A stretch of DNA of 64,000 nt from assembly GCA_947063855.1 (NCBI GenBank), contig CAMSTW010000001.1, positions 59,466 through 123,465 of the forward strand, read 5' to 3'. A model generated the notes under the pieces. The model was not told where the DNA came from and did no database searches. It worked only from the letters and a program-made list of their open reading frames with translations. A program made the position numbers and the translations under genes. The stretch comes from an uncultured Dorea sp. GTDB taxonomy: Bacteria > Bacillota > Clostridia > Lachnospirales > Lachnospiraceae. Positions 19,769-28,389 of this stretch are shown in pieces (the stretch's first letter is position 1; the number at the start of each line of letters is the position of its first letter).

Positions 19769-20917
19769 ATGCGATACAGAGAATTGGGAAATACCGGGCT
19801 TAAGGTCAGCGAGATTGGAATGGGATGCGAAGGTTTTGTGGATCATGAGGGAGCTTATACACAGGATCTGATGGATACGGCAGACAGATGCGGCGTGAAT
19901 TACATCGACCTCTACATGCCCAATCCCGGGGTGCGCCGCCTGATTGGCGAAGCGCTGAAAGGGAGAAGGGAGAAGTTCATCCTGCAGGGGCATATCTGTA
20001 CCGTGTGGAAGGACGGTCAGTATAAGAGAACCCGTGTGATGGAAGAGGTGAAGGAAGGCTTCGAGGATCTTCTTGTGAATCTTGGAACGGACTACATAGA
20101 GGTGGGAATGATCCATTATGTGGATTCCATGGAGGACTGGAAGAGGATTGTGAACGGGCCGGTCATGGAATATGCGAAAGAACTGAAAGCGGCGGGGCGG
20201 ATTGGTCATATAGGTCTGAGCAGCCACAATCCGGAGGTGGCTATGGCCGCCGTAGAAAGCGGTCTGATCGAGGTACTGATGTTCAGTGTGAATCCCTGCT
20301 ATGACATGCAGCCTGCCGGAGAGAACTGTGAAGATCTGTGGGATGAGAAGAATTATGAAGGTCAGCTTCTCAACATGGATCCGGCCAGGGAAGCCTTATA
20401 TGAGCTGTGCAGCCAGAGGGGCGTGGCGATTACAGTTATGAAGGCCTATGGAGGCGGAGATCTGCTGGACGCCAAGGCTTCGCCGGCGGGGATGGCTCTG
20501 AGCGCGTACCAGTGCCTGCACTATGCCCTGACACGTCCGGCGGTGGCAACGGTGCTTGCGGGAGCACATACAGTGGAGGAACTGGAATTAAGCGCCGGTT
20601 ACGCGGACGCGCCGGAGGAGGAGAAGGATTATGCGGCCGCATTTGCGTCCTTCCCCAAGATCAGCTGGAAGGGGCACTGTATGTACTGCGGACATTGCGC
20701 GCCCTGTCCGAAGGGGATCGATGTGGCGTCAGTGACCAAGTTTTTGAATCTGGCGAAGGCACAGGGAGAAGTCCCGGAGACGGTGCGGGAGCATTACGGG
20801 GCGCTTGCGCATACGGCTTCTGAGTGCGTGGGATGTAGGGCGTGTGAGAAGAGATGCCCGTTCGAGGTGCCGGTCGCAGAGAATATGCAGGAGGCAGTCC
20901 GGGTATTTGGAAGATAA
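19769..20917 (+). CDS. Aldo/keto reductase with C-terminal 4Fe-4S ferredoxin-like domain
   Basis: MRYRELGNTGLKVSEIGMGCEGF; CMYCGHCAPCPKGID and CVGCRACEKRCPFEVPV. Confidence 0.92.
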   Translation: MRYRELGNTGLKVSEIGMGCEGFVDHEGAYTQDLMDTADRCGVNYIDLYMPNPGVRRLIGEALKGRREKFILQGHICTVWKDGQYKRTRVMEEVKEGFEDLLVNLGTDYIEVGMIHYVDSMEDWKRIVNGPVMEYAKELKAAGRIGHIGLSSHNPEVAMAAVESGLIEVLMFSVNPCYDMQPAGENCEDLWDEKNYEGQLLNMDPAREALYELCSQRGVAITVMKAYGGGDLLDAKASPAGMALSAYQCLHYALTRPAVATVLAGAHTVEELELSAGYADAPEEEKDYAAAFASFPKISWKGHCMYCGHCAPCPKGIDVASVTKFLNLAKAQGEVPETVREHYGALAHTASECVGCRACEKRCPFEVPVAENMQEAVRVFGR

Positions 20918-20964
20918 ATTGAACCGGAAAAGATGTACCGGGAATTTAGGCAAAGGAGAATAGG

Positions 20965-22488
20965 ATGAATAAAGAATGTGGAAAGACATTGTATCTTGAG
21001 TGTTACAGCGGAATCAGCGGGGATATGACGGTAGGGGCCCTGCTGGATCTGGGAGCAGACCAAAAGCTGCTTAAGGAGTATCTTAAGAGCCTTCCGGTGA
21101 AAGGATTTGAGATAGAGATCGGCAGGGTGAAGAAATCCGGCCTGGACGCCTGTGATTTCAGGGTGATTCTGGATGAAGAGCATGAGAATCACGACCATGA
21201 CAATGAATATCTGTATGGGCATCTGCATGGTGAAGAAGAGCATCGCGGATATGCTTTTTACGAGCATGTGCATGGAGAACATGTGCACGGCGGGGATCAT
21301 ATGCACAGGCATATCCATCATGCAGGTGAGTGTGGACACGTTCATGCGCATACGCATGAACACCGTGGATTACCTGAGATACTGGATATCATCCAGGGCT
21401 CCCGGATCCCTGCACGCGCCAGGGAGATTGCGGCGGATATCTTTACGATACTGGCTAAGGCCGAGGCGAAGGCACACGGAACAACTATGGAAGAAGTCCA
21501 TTTCCACGAAGTCGGGGCAGTGGATTCTATCGTCGATATCGTGGCTGTGGCAGTCTGCCTGGACAACCTTAATATTACAGAGGTTATCGTGCCGGAACTC
21601 TATGAAGGAAGAGGAACGGTCCGGTGTCAGCATGGAATCATCCCTGTCCCGGTGCCTGCGGTGACTGCCATCGTAAGCCGGCATGGCATCACCCTGCATA
21701 TGACGGAGACAGAGGCTGAGCTTGTGACGCCGACAGGCGCGGCAATCGTGGCCGCGGTACGGACCTCTGACAGGCTTCCGGACAGATATAAGCTGTGTAA
21801 GGTGGGTATAGGAGCCGGGAAAAGGGATTACGGGAGAGCCAGTATCCTTAGAGGAATGTTGATTGAACCGGAGTCCGGGAAGGCAGAAGAGACGAAAGCG
21901 GCTGGTCTGGATGCCGGAACAGACAGGGAAGATGCGGCTGCAGGGATTGCCGGAACGGACAGGGAAGATGCGGCTGCAGAGATTGCCGGAAACGCAGGAG
22001 ATGATGTGATTTATAAATTAGAAAGCAACATAGACGATTGTACAGGCGAATCGCTGGGATATGTTATGGAGCGGCTGTTTGAGGCCGGCGCAAGGGATGT
22101 ACATTACACTCCGGTATATATGAAGAAGAACCGTCCGGCATACCAGTTGAATGTCATCTGTAGTAAAGACAAGGTCTCTGAGTTGGAGGAGATCATATTC
22201 TGTGAGACGACTACGATTGGAATCCGCAGGATGAAGATGGATCGTACGGTGCTTAAGCGCAAGTGCTGTAAGTTTTTTACATCTCTGGGCGAGGCAGAAG
22301 TCAAGATCTGCGGGGCGGAAGGGGAGGTCAGAGTCTATCCCGAATATGAGAGCGCGGCGGCAATCAGCAGAAAGACAGGGCTGTCTTACCAGGAGGTATG
22401 GAAGCGGATACAGTTCGAGGCGCTGGAAGGCTGTTCCAATGGCAGAGAGGGAAGAACTGCCGAAGAAGTCAGAAAAGCTGCCGATTAA
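20965..22488 (+). CDS. larC: Nickel-pincer cofactor biosynthesis protein LarC (single ORF)
   Basis: YLECYSGISGDMTVGALLDLGAD, HFHEVGAVDSIVDIV, ESNIDDCTGESLGYVMERLFEAGARDVHYTPVYMKKNRPA; His-rich insert. Confidence 0.95.
   Translation: MNKECGKTLYLECYSGISGDMTVGALLDLGADQKLLKEYLKSLPVKGFEIEIGRVKKSGLDACDFRVILDEEHENHDHDNEYLYGHLHGEEEHRGYAFYEHVHGEHVHGGDHMHRHIHHAGECGHVHAHTHEHRGLPEILDIIQGSRIPARAREIAADIFTILAKAEAKAHGTTMEEVHFHEVGAVDSIVDIVAVAVCLDNLNITEVIVPELYEGRGTVRCQHGIIPVPVPAVTAIVSRHGITLHMTETEAELVTPTGAAIVAAVRTSDRLPDRYKLCKVGIGAGKRDYGRASILRGMLIEPESGKAEETKAAGLDAGTDREDAAAGIAGTDREDAAAEIAGNAGDDVIYKLESNIDDCTGESLGYVMERLFEAGARDVHYTPVYMKKNRPAYQLNVICSKDKVSELEEIIFCETTTIGIRRMKMDRTVLKRKCCKFFTSLGEAEVKICGAEGEVRVYPEYESAAAISRKTGLSYQEVWKRIQFEALEGCSNGREGRTAEEVRKAAD
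21913..21984 (+). repeat. 36-bp (12 aa) tandem duplication in larC linker
   Basis: AGTDREDAAAGI / AGTDREDAAAEI. Confidence 0.85.
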
Positions 22489-22505
22489 CAGCTGAAGGGG
22501 GAGTC

Positions 22506-22610
22506 ATGGTAAGACAGAAGAAGTTTAATATTACAGGAATCTGTATTCCAATTATTCTGAATGGAAGATTGAATATGGATATGGTGATGCAAAAACAATA
22601 TTGGAAGTAG
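22506..22610 (+). pseudogene. Possible remnant of an AAA-ATPase-like (PF09820-type) N-terminus
   Basis: MVRQKKFNITGICIPIILNGRLNMD..., resembling 'KKFNxTGxCIPEKHYMVD' N-termini; then loses similarity. Confidence 0.3.
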
Positions 22611-22618
22611 TGGTGTAA

Positions 22619-23428
22619 GTGAGTAATTTTGAAAAAAAGAAAGAAATAATCAGACAGAAAATGAAGGAATATGCGTCGGAGGACCTGATTGTCGCGTTCT
22701 CCGGCGGCGTGGACAGCAGTCTGCTGCTGAAGCTTGCGTGTGACGCCGCAAAGGAGACAGGGAGGAAGGTCTATGGGATCTTTCTTCACACCATGCTGCA
22801 TCCGGTCAAAGAGGCAGAAGCGGCGCGGCGTGTGGCGGAGGAGACGGGGGCTTTTTTTAGTGTATTTGAGATTGACGAGCTTGAAGGAGCCGGTATTGCG
22901 GACAATCCCGCAGATCGCTGCTATCGCTGTAAACGTTATCTCTTTCAGGAGATTCTGAAGGAGGCAGAGAAACTTGGAGTGCCCAGGATACTTGAGGGAA
23001 CGAATGAAGACGACCTGCATGTATACCGCCCGGGGATACGTGCGGTCCGGGAACTTGGGATTATAAGTCCGCTGGCAGATGCAGGATTCACCAAGGAAGA
23101 GGTCCGCAGGATGGCGGACGAGTGCGAAATCTCCGTATCACGCAGGCCTTCCACTCCGTGTCTTGCCACCCGTTTTCCCTATGGTACACACATTTCCTAT
23201 GATGAGATGCGTAAGGTAGAAGAAGGAGAAGCATACTTGAGAGAGTTGAACCTTTATAATGTGCGGCTGAGAGTCCATGGAAGTGTCGCAAGGATTGAGA
23301 CAGACTTGAAGGATCTGGGTATCGTCCTGGCGCGAAGAGAGGAAGTGGCGGAATCTCTGAAAAAGCTTGGATATACGTATGTGACGCTTGACCTGGAAGG
23401 ATTCCGTTCGGGAAGTATGGATGTGTAG
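22619..23428 (+). CDS. larE: ATP-dependent sacrificial sulfur transferase LarE
   Basis: VAFSGGVDSSLLLKLACDAA PP-loop; NPADRCYRCKRYLF; adjacent to larC. Confidence 0.94.
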   Translation: MSNFEKKKEIIRQKMKEYASEDLIVAFSGGVDSSLLLKLACDAAKETGRKVYGIFLHTMLHPVKEAEAARRVAEETGAFFSVFEIDELEGAGIADNPADRCYRCKRYLFQEILKEAEKLGVPRILEGTNEDDLHVYRPGIRAVRELGIISPLADAGFTKEEVRRMADECEISVSRRPSTPCLATRFPYGTHISYDEMRKVEEGEAYLRELNLYNVRLRVHGSVARIETDLKDLGIVLARREEVAESLKKLGYTYVTLDLEGFRSGSMDV

Positions 23429-23497
23429 ATGCTTGACTCTTCTTTGGAAAAACGATAGCATACATTACATTCTTTATTTATCATACTTGGGTTAATC

Positions 23498-23518
23498 CCC
23501 CGCAGCTTTGCTGCGGGG
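23498..23518. repeat. GC-rich hairpin element (copy 1 of a small repeat family)
   Basis: CCCCGCAGC-TTT-GCTGCGGGG, flanked by TTAATC and CGATTCATT. Confidence 0.6.
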
Positions 23519-23522
23519 CGAT

Positions 23523-24908
23523 TCATTTTGCCACTGGAAATAAAACCCGGAAGGTACATCCTCCGCCTTCCGTATCCAGCACCTCAATCTTCACGCCCAT
23601 CTGTTCTGCCAGTGATTGTGCGATCGAAAGCCCCAGCCCGAAATGTTCCTTGTCTTTCCTTGAGACATCACTCCGGTAGAACCGGTCGAAGATCAGGGAT
23701 TTCTGCTCGTGCGGTATCCCCGGCCCGTGATCGCAGACGCAGACGGCAAGCTTTCTGTCGACGGTACTGACCCGGATCTCAATCACAGGCTTCTTGTCAG
23801 GGATGTATTCTTTATCGTTCCGGATCTCAATCACAGGCTTCTTGTCAGGGATGCGTTCTTTACCGTCTGGGGACGCAGCAGACGTCCCGCACCCGTAAGC
23901 AATGGCATTGTCAAGAAATATGGACAGCATCTGCTGAATTCCCTGCGCGTTTCCGTCCACATTCGGAAGAAGCTCATCCGGCAGCGTAAGCTTAAGACGG
24001 ATACTTTTGGCGTTGCAGAGCGGTTCATAGGTCTCGAACAGCTTAAGCAGCAGAAGGTCGATCTCGACGTTTTCTCCGGGCAGCTTCATTTCCTTCGGAT
24101 TGGAGGAGGTCAGCCGCAAGAGATTCCGGATCAGCTTCCCGGAGCGGACGCATTCGTCCAGGATCAGCCGGTTCATCTTCTCCGCCTGTTCCGGCATGGA
24201 CAGACCTGTGGCGGCGCAATTCTGGATCACTGCCAGCGGGGAGCGCAGCTCATGAGAGGCGGCAGCTATGAAGTCCGTCTGCTTCTGGTGGTACTCCGCC
24301 ACCGGAGCCACGGCCTTTGCAGATACGAAACGGCTGACCAGAAAGAGCGCCAGTACGCCCAAGGTTTCCATCAGAAGAAACAGCATGAGACGCCAGGGCT
24401 CCTGGCGTTCCAGCTCTGTAATGTCAGAAAGCAGCGTAAGAGAACGGAATCCGCTCTCCGTCGCCATGACGACCACGGCGCCCTGGTAGGTATCGTGATT
24501 CTCTCCTTCCAGAGTGAAGATGGATGATTTCTGCAGTGTGGACGAGAAAGGCCGCATGGAAGTATCAATATGTTCCGCAAGCGCCGTCTCCTTCGCCAGA
24601 TTCACCAGAGTCTCCCGCTTCGTACGCGGTTCCCAGGAGCCGGAGAAGAACAGAGGGATATTGTTCTCTTCGATGTGGATAATCAGGCGGTGGTCGTGCT
24701 CCAGACTTGCAAGCCAGTCGTCGGAGAAGAAATAAGTCCCCTCAAGCTGATAGGTCAGATTCAGGATCTGGTTCTGCAGGGATACGGTCTGCTCATTTCT
24801 TGACTGGGAGGACTGCCAGAAAAAGAGCACGCAGAGGATCAGAGACAGGATCAGGCTGGTAGGTACGGCGAAGAGAAGCATCAGACGCCGCCGGAGTCTG
24901 TGGATCAT
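23523..24908 (-). CDS. Sensor histidine kinase
   Basis: AASHELRSPLAVIQNCA H-box, DNAIAYG N-box, DHGPGIPHEQKSLIFDRFYR G1-box; two N-terminal TM segments. Confidence 0.93.
   Translation of the reverse strand: MIHRLRRRLMLLFAVPTSLILSLILCVLFFWQSSQSRNEQTVSLQNQILNLTYQLEGTYFFSDDWLASLEHDHRLIIHIEENNIPLFFSGSWEPRTKRETLVNLAKETALAEHIDTSMRPFSSTLQKSSIFTLEGENHDTYQGAVVVMATESGFRSLTLLSDITELERQEPWRLMLFLLMETLGVLALFLVSRFVSAKAVAPVAEYHQKQTDFIAAASHELRSPLAVIQNCAATGLSMPEQAEKMNRLILDECVRSGKLIRNLLRLTSSNPKEMKLPGENVEIDLLLLKLFETYEPLCNAKSIRLKLTLPDELLPNVDGNAQGIQQMLSIFLDNAIAYGCGTSAASPDGKERIPDKKPVIEIRNDKEYIPDKKPVIEIRVSTVDRKLAVCVCDHGPGIPHEQKSLIFDRFYRSDVSRKDKEHFGLGLSIAQSLAEQMGVKIEVLDTEGGGCTFRVLFPVAK
23773..23868 (-). repeat. 48-bp (16 aa) tandem duplication within histidine kinase ATPase domain
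   Basis: ERIPDKKPVIEIRNDK / EYIPDKKPVIEIRVST. Confidence 0.9.
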
Positions 24909-25600
24909 GCCTCCGCCTCCATCTTATAGCCAATCCCGTGTACCGTCAGGATATGGACACGGCTCTTTAAGGTACGCAGATGCTTGCGCAGATAATAGAT
25001 GTAGGTGTCCAGATTCCCGTCCTCCACCTCTGCGTCCGGTCCCCATACCCGGGTGTAGATGAGCTGCCGGGGCAGCGTCTGGTTCGGACGCTGAAGGAAA
25101 TATTCCATCAGGACGGCTTCCCGCCTGGAAAGATGTATGGCCGCATCCAAAGCGCCTGTCTGTCCCTTGATCCGAAGGTCAAGGCTTGAGGGCGAGAACT
25201 CCAGATCCTCGAAGCTTAGCGAATCAGAGACTTCCAGTGTGCCGGGACGCCGGCACAGCGCGCGGATCCTGGCAAGCAGCTCCCCGATATCATAGGGCTT
25301 CACCAGATAATCATCCGCTCCGTTATCCAGCCCCGCGATCCGCTCCTCTACAGAATCCACAGCCGTCGCAAGGATGACCGGCGTAACGACATTACTCTCC
25401 CGTATGATCCTAAGCAGGGCAATCCCATCCATCCCCGGCAGCATCCGGTCCAGAATAATAAGGTCATAGACCGACTGCATCACATAATACAGCGCGTCAA
25501 TCCCATTATGCACAAAGTCCGATTCAAACCCATGATGCGCAAACTGCAGCCGCAACGTCTCACACAACTGTTCATCATCCTCAATCACCAAGATACGCAT
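24905..25600 (-). CDS. OmpR/PhoB-family response regulator
   Basis: MRILVIEDDEQLCETL, ILDRMLPGMDG, winged helix C-terminus; overlaps the HK start by 4 nt. Confidence 0.93.
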   Translation of the reverse strand: MRILVIEDDEQLCETLRLQFAHHGFESDFVHNGIDALYYVMQSVYDLIILDRMLPGMDGIALLRIIRESNVVTPVILATAVDSVEERIAGLDNGADDYLVKPYDIGELLARIRALCRRPGTLEVSDSLSFEDLEFSPSSLDLRIKGQTGALDAAIHLSRREAVLMEYFLQRPNQTLPRQLIYTRVWGPDAEVEDGNLDTYIYYLRKHLRTLKSRVHILTVHGIGYKMEAEA

Positions 25601-25650
25601 AACAATCCCCCTTCTAAAATCTATCATTCCACATGCCCCTAATTAACTAT

Positions 25651-25906
25651 ATTTCTACCTGTACGGTTGTAAATCCATTTCCAGTGCACAGGAAGTTTTC
25701 AGATGCCCTTCCTATAAGCAGACATTCGAGGGCGTTTTTAACGGAGGTGAGATCCACGACTTATGGAGACTTAGACTCGAAGGCATTCCTGAGAGTCTTA
25801 GTCGTAGTTAGTCGTTAGCTCACCGGAGTGTTGCCCAGTCTGCGTTAGGAAGGGCATCTGAAAACTTCCGTCCCTAGAACAACACCTCAACCGTACAGGT
25901 AGAAAT
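25651..25906. repeat. ~256-nt nested near-palindromic element (MITE-like or structured regulatory element)
   Basis: Arms ATTTCTACCTGTACGGTTG(25651-25669)/CAACCGTACAGGTAGAAAT(25888-25906); GGAAGTTTTCAGATGCCCTTCCT(25691-25713)/AGGAAGGGCATCTGAAAACTTCC(25847-25869); GCAGAC/GTCTGC; GGTGAG/CTCACC; ACGACT/AGTCGT; apex GACTTAGACTC/GAGTCTTAGTC. Confidence 0.85.
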
Positions 25907-25926
25907 TTTTCTACTATTATAGCATG

Positions 25927-25985
25927 CAAATCTCAAAAAAATCTTTAAGATTTTTATAAGGTTCTCGAAGATTTTCTGAGATTTG
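25927..25985. promoter_or_regulatory. AT-rich dyad upstream of solute-binding protein gene
   Basis: CAAATCTCA...TGAGATTTG with AAAATCTTTAAGATTTT inside. Confidence 0.45.
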
Positions 25986-26040
25986 TCTGTTAAGATACGG
26001 TTTACAGGAACTTAATCAGCAAACCAGAGGAGTGATGTAT

Positions 26041-28266
26041 ATGAAGATGCGAAGAGTCATCAGCCTTATCCTGGCAGTCATACTCACGGCAGGAATCACA
26101 GCCGGATGTAAGCCGCAGGATGAAAAGAAGGAAGAAGATACGAAAGACGGTAAAGTTACCGCAAAGGGCCGTTATGTCGAGCAGGAGATTCCCCTGCCGG
26201 AAGGGGCCGGGGAGGCGTTTGGGATTCAGAATAAGGATGGAGACCTGGTGTTATATACCAGAAACGGCAGCGCCTGCCATAGTTATACCAGAAGCGGGGA
26301 AGAATGGGCAGATTCCGGCGATGTTACCTGGATGACGGATGCGGCGGACCGGCTGGGACTTCAGATCAATCATATCTATACAGGAAGAGACGGCAACATC
26401 TACGGGATGGCGCTCCCATGCAGAGAGGGAATCCCCTATGGACAGCACATTTTAAGGGACGCCGGGGACGGCAGCGCACAGGACTGCACGCCGGCTGTGT
26501 GCCTGGAGGTGCAGGAGGACGGCAACACCACCCTGCTGGTGGATATGGCCGTGCTGGAAAATGGCGTCGTAGGCGTCGGGCAGATGGATGGAATGATCCG
26601 GTTCTATCAGGACGGCAGGGTGGCGGCAGAGACAGAGAGCATTCCTATTGGAATGGACCATCAGCCGGTGATGGCAGCGTCAAAAGGAGCCATTGCCATA
26701 TATGGAAAGGACGGGCAGAGCATTGATTTCTACAGTGCAGATAGTTACGAAAAGAAGAATTCAGTGTCTGTAAAGAAGAACTTGACAGAAGCGCTGATCA
26801 CGCCGGGGGAAGAGGGAATCTGGTATCTCGCGGATTCAGAAGGCATACAGCGGGTAATGGAAGAGGGCAGCATCGTAGAACTGATGATGGAAGGAACCGG
26901 GACCCTCATGAGCACAGATTCCGCATGGCTGATTAATTTCCTCACAGGAGCAGACGGGGAATTCTACGGTCTCTATAAGATTCAGGGAGGCGGCCACAGG
27001 CTCATGTGCTACCAGTTTGACGAGACGGCTGCGGCAGTCCGGAACGAGACTTTAAGTATCTACGGACTCAGGGAGAACCAGACGGTATCTCAGGCCGTGT
27101 ATGTGTTCCAGAGCAGGCATCCGGAGGTGAAGGTAGATTATCAGGCGGCCGTCACAGATACCATGGAAGTGCCCACAGCCGATACGATCCGCGCGCTGAA
27201 CGCCGAACTTCTGAACGGGAGCGGGGCAGATGTGCTGATGCTGGATGGACTGCCTGTGGAATCTTATATGGAGAAAGGGATTCTTGCAGACCTGTCAGAC
27301 CTGTCAAAGCAGTTGTCCGATCAGGGAGTCCTTACGGATGTCATTGGAAATACGGCTGTTGTGGATCAGAAGGTCTACGGGATTCCGGCAAGAGTCAGCG
27401 TCCCGGTGATCTTTGGCGAGGAAGGGAAGGTGGATGCGTGTCAGAACCCGGATGCCCTCCATGCCTATCTGAATCAGAACCCGGGCGGGCGACTCTTTGG
27501 CGCGACGACTCATGAACGGGCAGGAATGACCTTGTTCAATGCATTTTATGAAGACCTTAAGACAGAAAAGGGCAGCCTTGACGAGGAGAAGCTGACGCAG
27601 TTTCTTGAGGACTGGATGCTGTTGTGCGAGGTACAGGCAACGAAGACGATAGAGGAGAAGACAGGGCTTGAGTCAGGCGGCTGGAAGCAGATGGGAAGCC
27701 GGTTCAATTCTGCGTTCGGGCTGGCAGATAATCCGGTTCTGATCGAAGAGATCAACGGTCTGATGTCTTCCATGGTTCCATACGCAATGGCAAGAGAGAG
27801 CGGGAAGGCGGTCGCAGGGTTTAAGCAGTATTATATACCCCAGGTGATCGCAGGGATCAATGCGTCCTCGAAACAGCAGGAGCTGGCGGAGGAATTTATC
27901 GAATGCCTCTTTGAGGAATCGGTACAGAAGGGGGATAATGTAGACGGATTCCCTGTCCTTAGGAGCGCTCTTGACTATATGGCGGAATACGTGGAGACTC
28001 CGGAAGCAGTAGAAATGTCTGTCGGCATGGGCAGCGAAGATCCGGAGACGGGGGAAGAAGTCCACATTGACGCCCAGTTTCCGTCAAAGGATGAGGTAAA
28101 CCAGCTGATCGGGATTATAGAAGGACTTAAGACGCCGTTCATGGTTGACAGCATAGTCGCAGATACCGTTCTCGCCGAGATGGAGAATTGCTATACCGGC
28201 AAACAGACGCTCCGGGAGACGGCAAAAGCGATCTGCCAGAAAGTGGATACGTATCTTGCCGAGTGA
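26041..28266 (+). CDS. Lipoprotein: extracellular solute-binding protein with large extra N-terminal domain
   Basis: Lipobox ILTAGITAGC; C-terminal half SBP-like (ADVLMLDGLPVESYMEKGILADLSDL); N-terminal ~300 aa repetitive beta-like. Confidence 0.8.
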   Translation: MKMRRVISLILAVILTAGITAGCKPQDEKKEEDTKDGKVTAKGRYVEQEIPLPEGAGEAFGIQNKDGDLVLYTRNGSACHSYTRSGEEWADSGDVTWMTDAADRLGLQINHIYTGRDGNIYGMALPCREGIPYGQHILRDAGDGSAQDCTPAVCLEVQEDGNTTLLVDMAVLENGVVGVGQMDGMIRFYQDGRVAAETESIPIGMDHQPVMAASKGAIAIYGKDGQSIDFYSADSYEKKNSVSVKKNLTEALITPGEEGIWYLADSEGIQRVMEEGSIVELMMEGTGTLMSTDSAWLINFLTGADGEFYGLYKIQGGGHRLMCYQFDETAAAVRNETLSIYGLRENQTVSQAVYVFQSRHPEVKVDYQAAVTDTMEVPTADTIRALNAELLNGSGADVLMLDGLPVESYMEKGILADLSDLSKQLSDQGVLTDVIGNTAVVDQKVYGIPARVSVPVIFGEEGKVDACQNPDALHAYLNQNPGGRLFGATTHERAGMTLFNAFYEDLKTEKGSLDEEKLTQFLEDWMLLCEVQATKTIEEKTGLESGGWKQMGSRFNSAFGLADNPVLIEEINGLMSSMVPYAMARESGKAVAGFKQYYIPQVIAGINASSKQQELAEEFIECLFEESVQKGDNVDGFPVLRSALDYMAEYVETPEAVEMSVGMGSEDPETGEEVHIDAQFPSKDEVNQLIGIIEGLKTPFMVDSIVADTVLAEMENCYTGKQTLRETAKAICQKVDTYLAE

Positions 28267-28389
28267 GAGTGTCTGTTCTGGAATCCGACTTGTGTGTGAA
28301 GGGGTTCGTGAAGGCATGGCAGACTGGCTCAGAACTCCTTCCGGCAGTCTGGCAGAAGGCTGGTCAAGGAATGGAAGGAGACTGGATCT

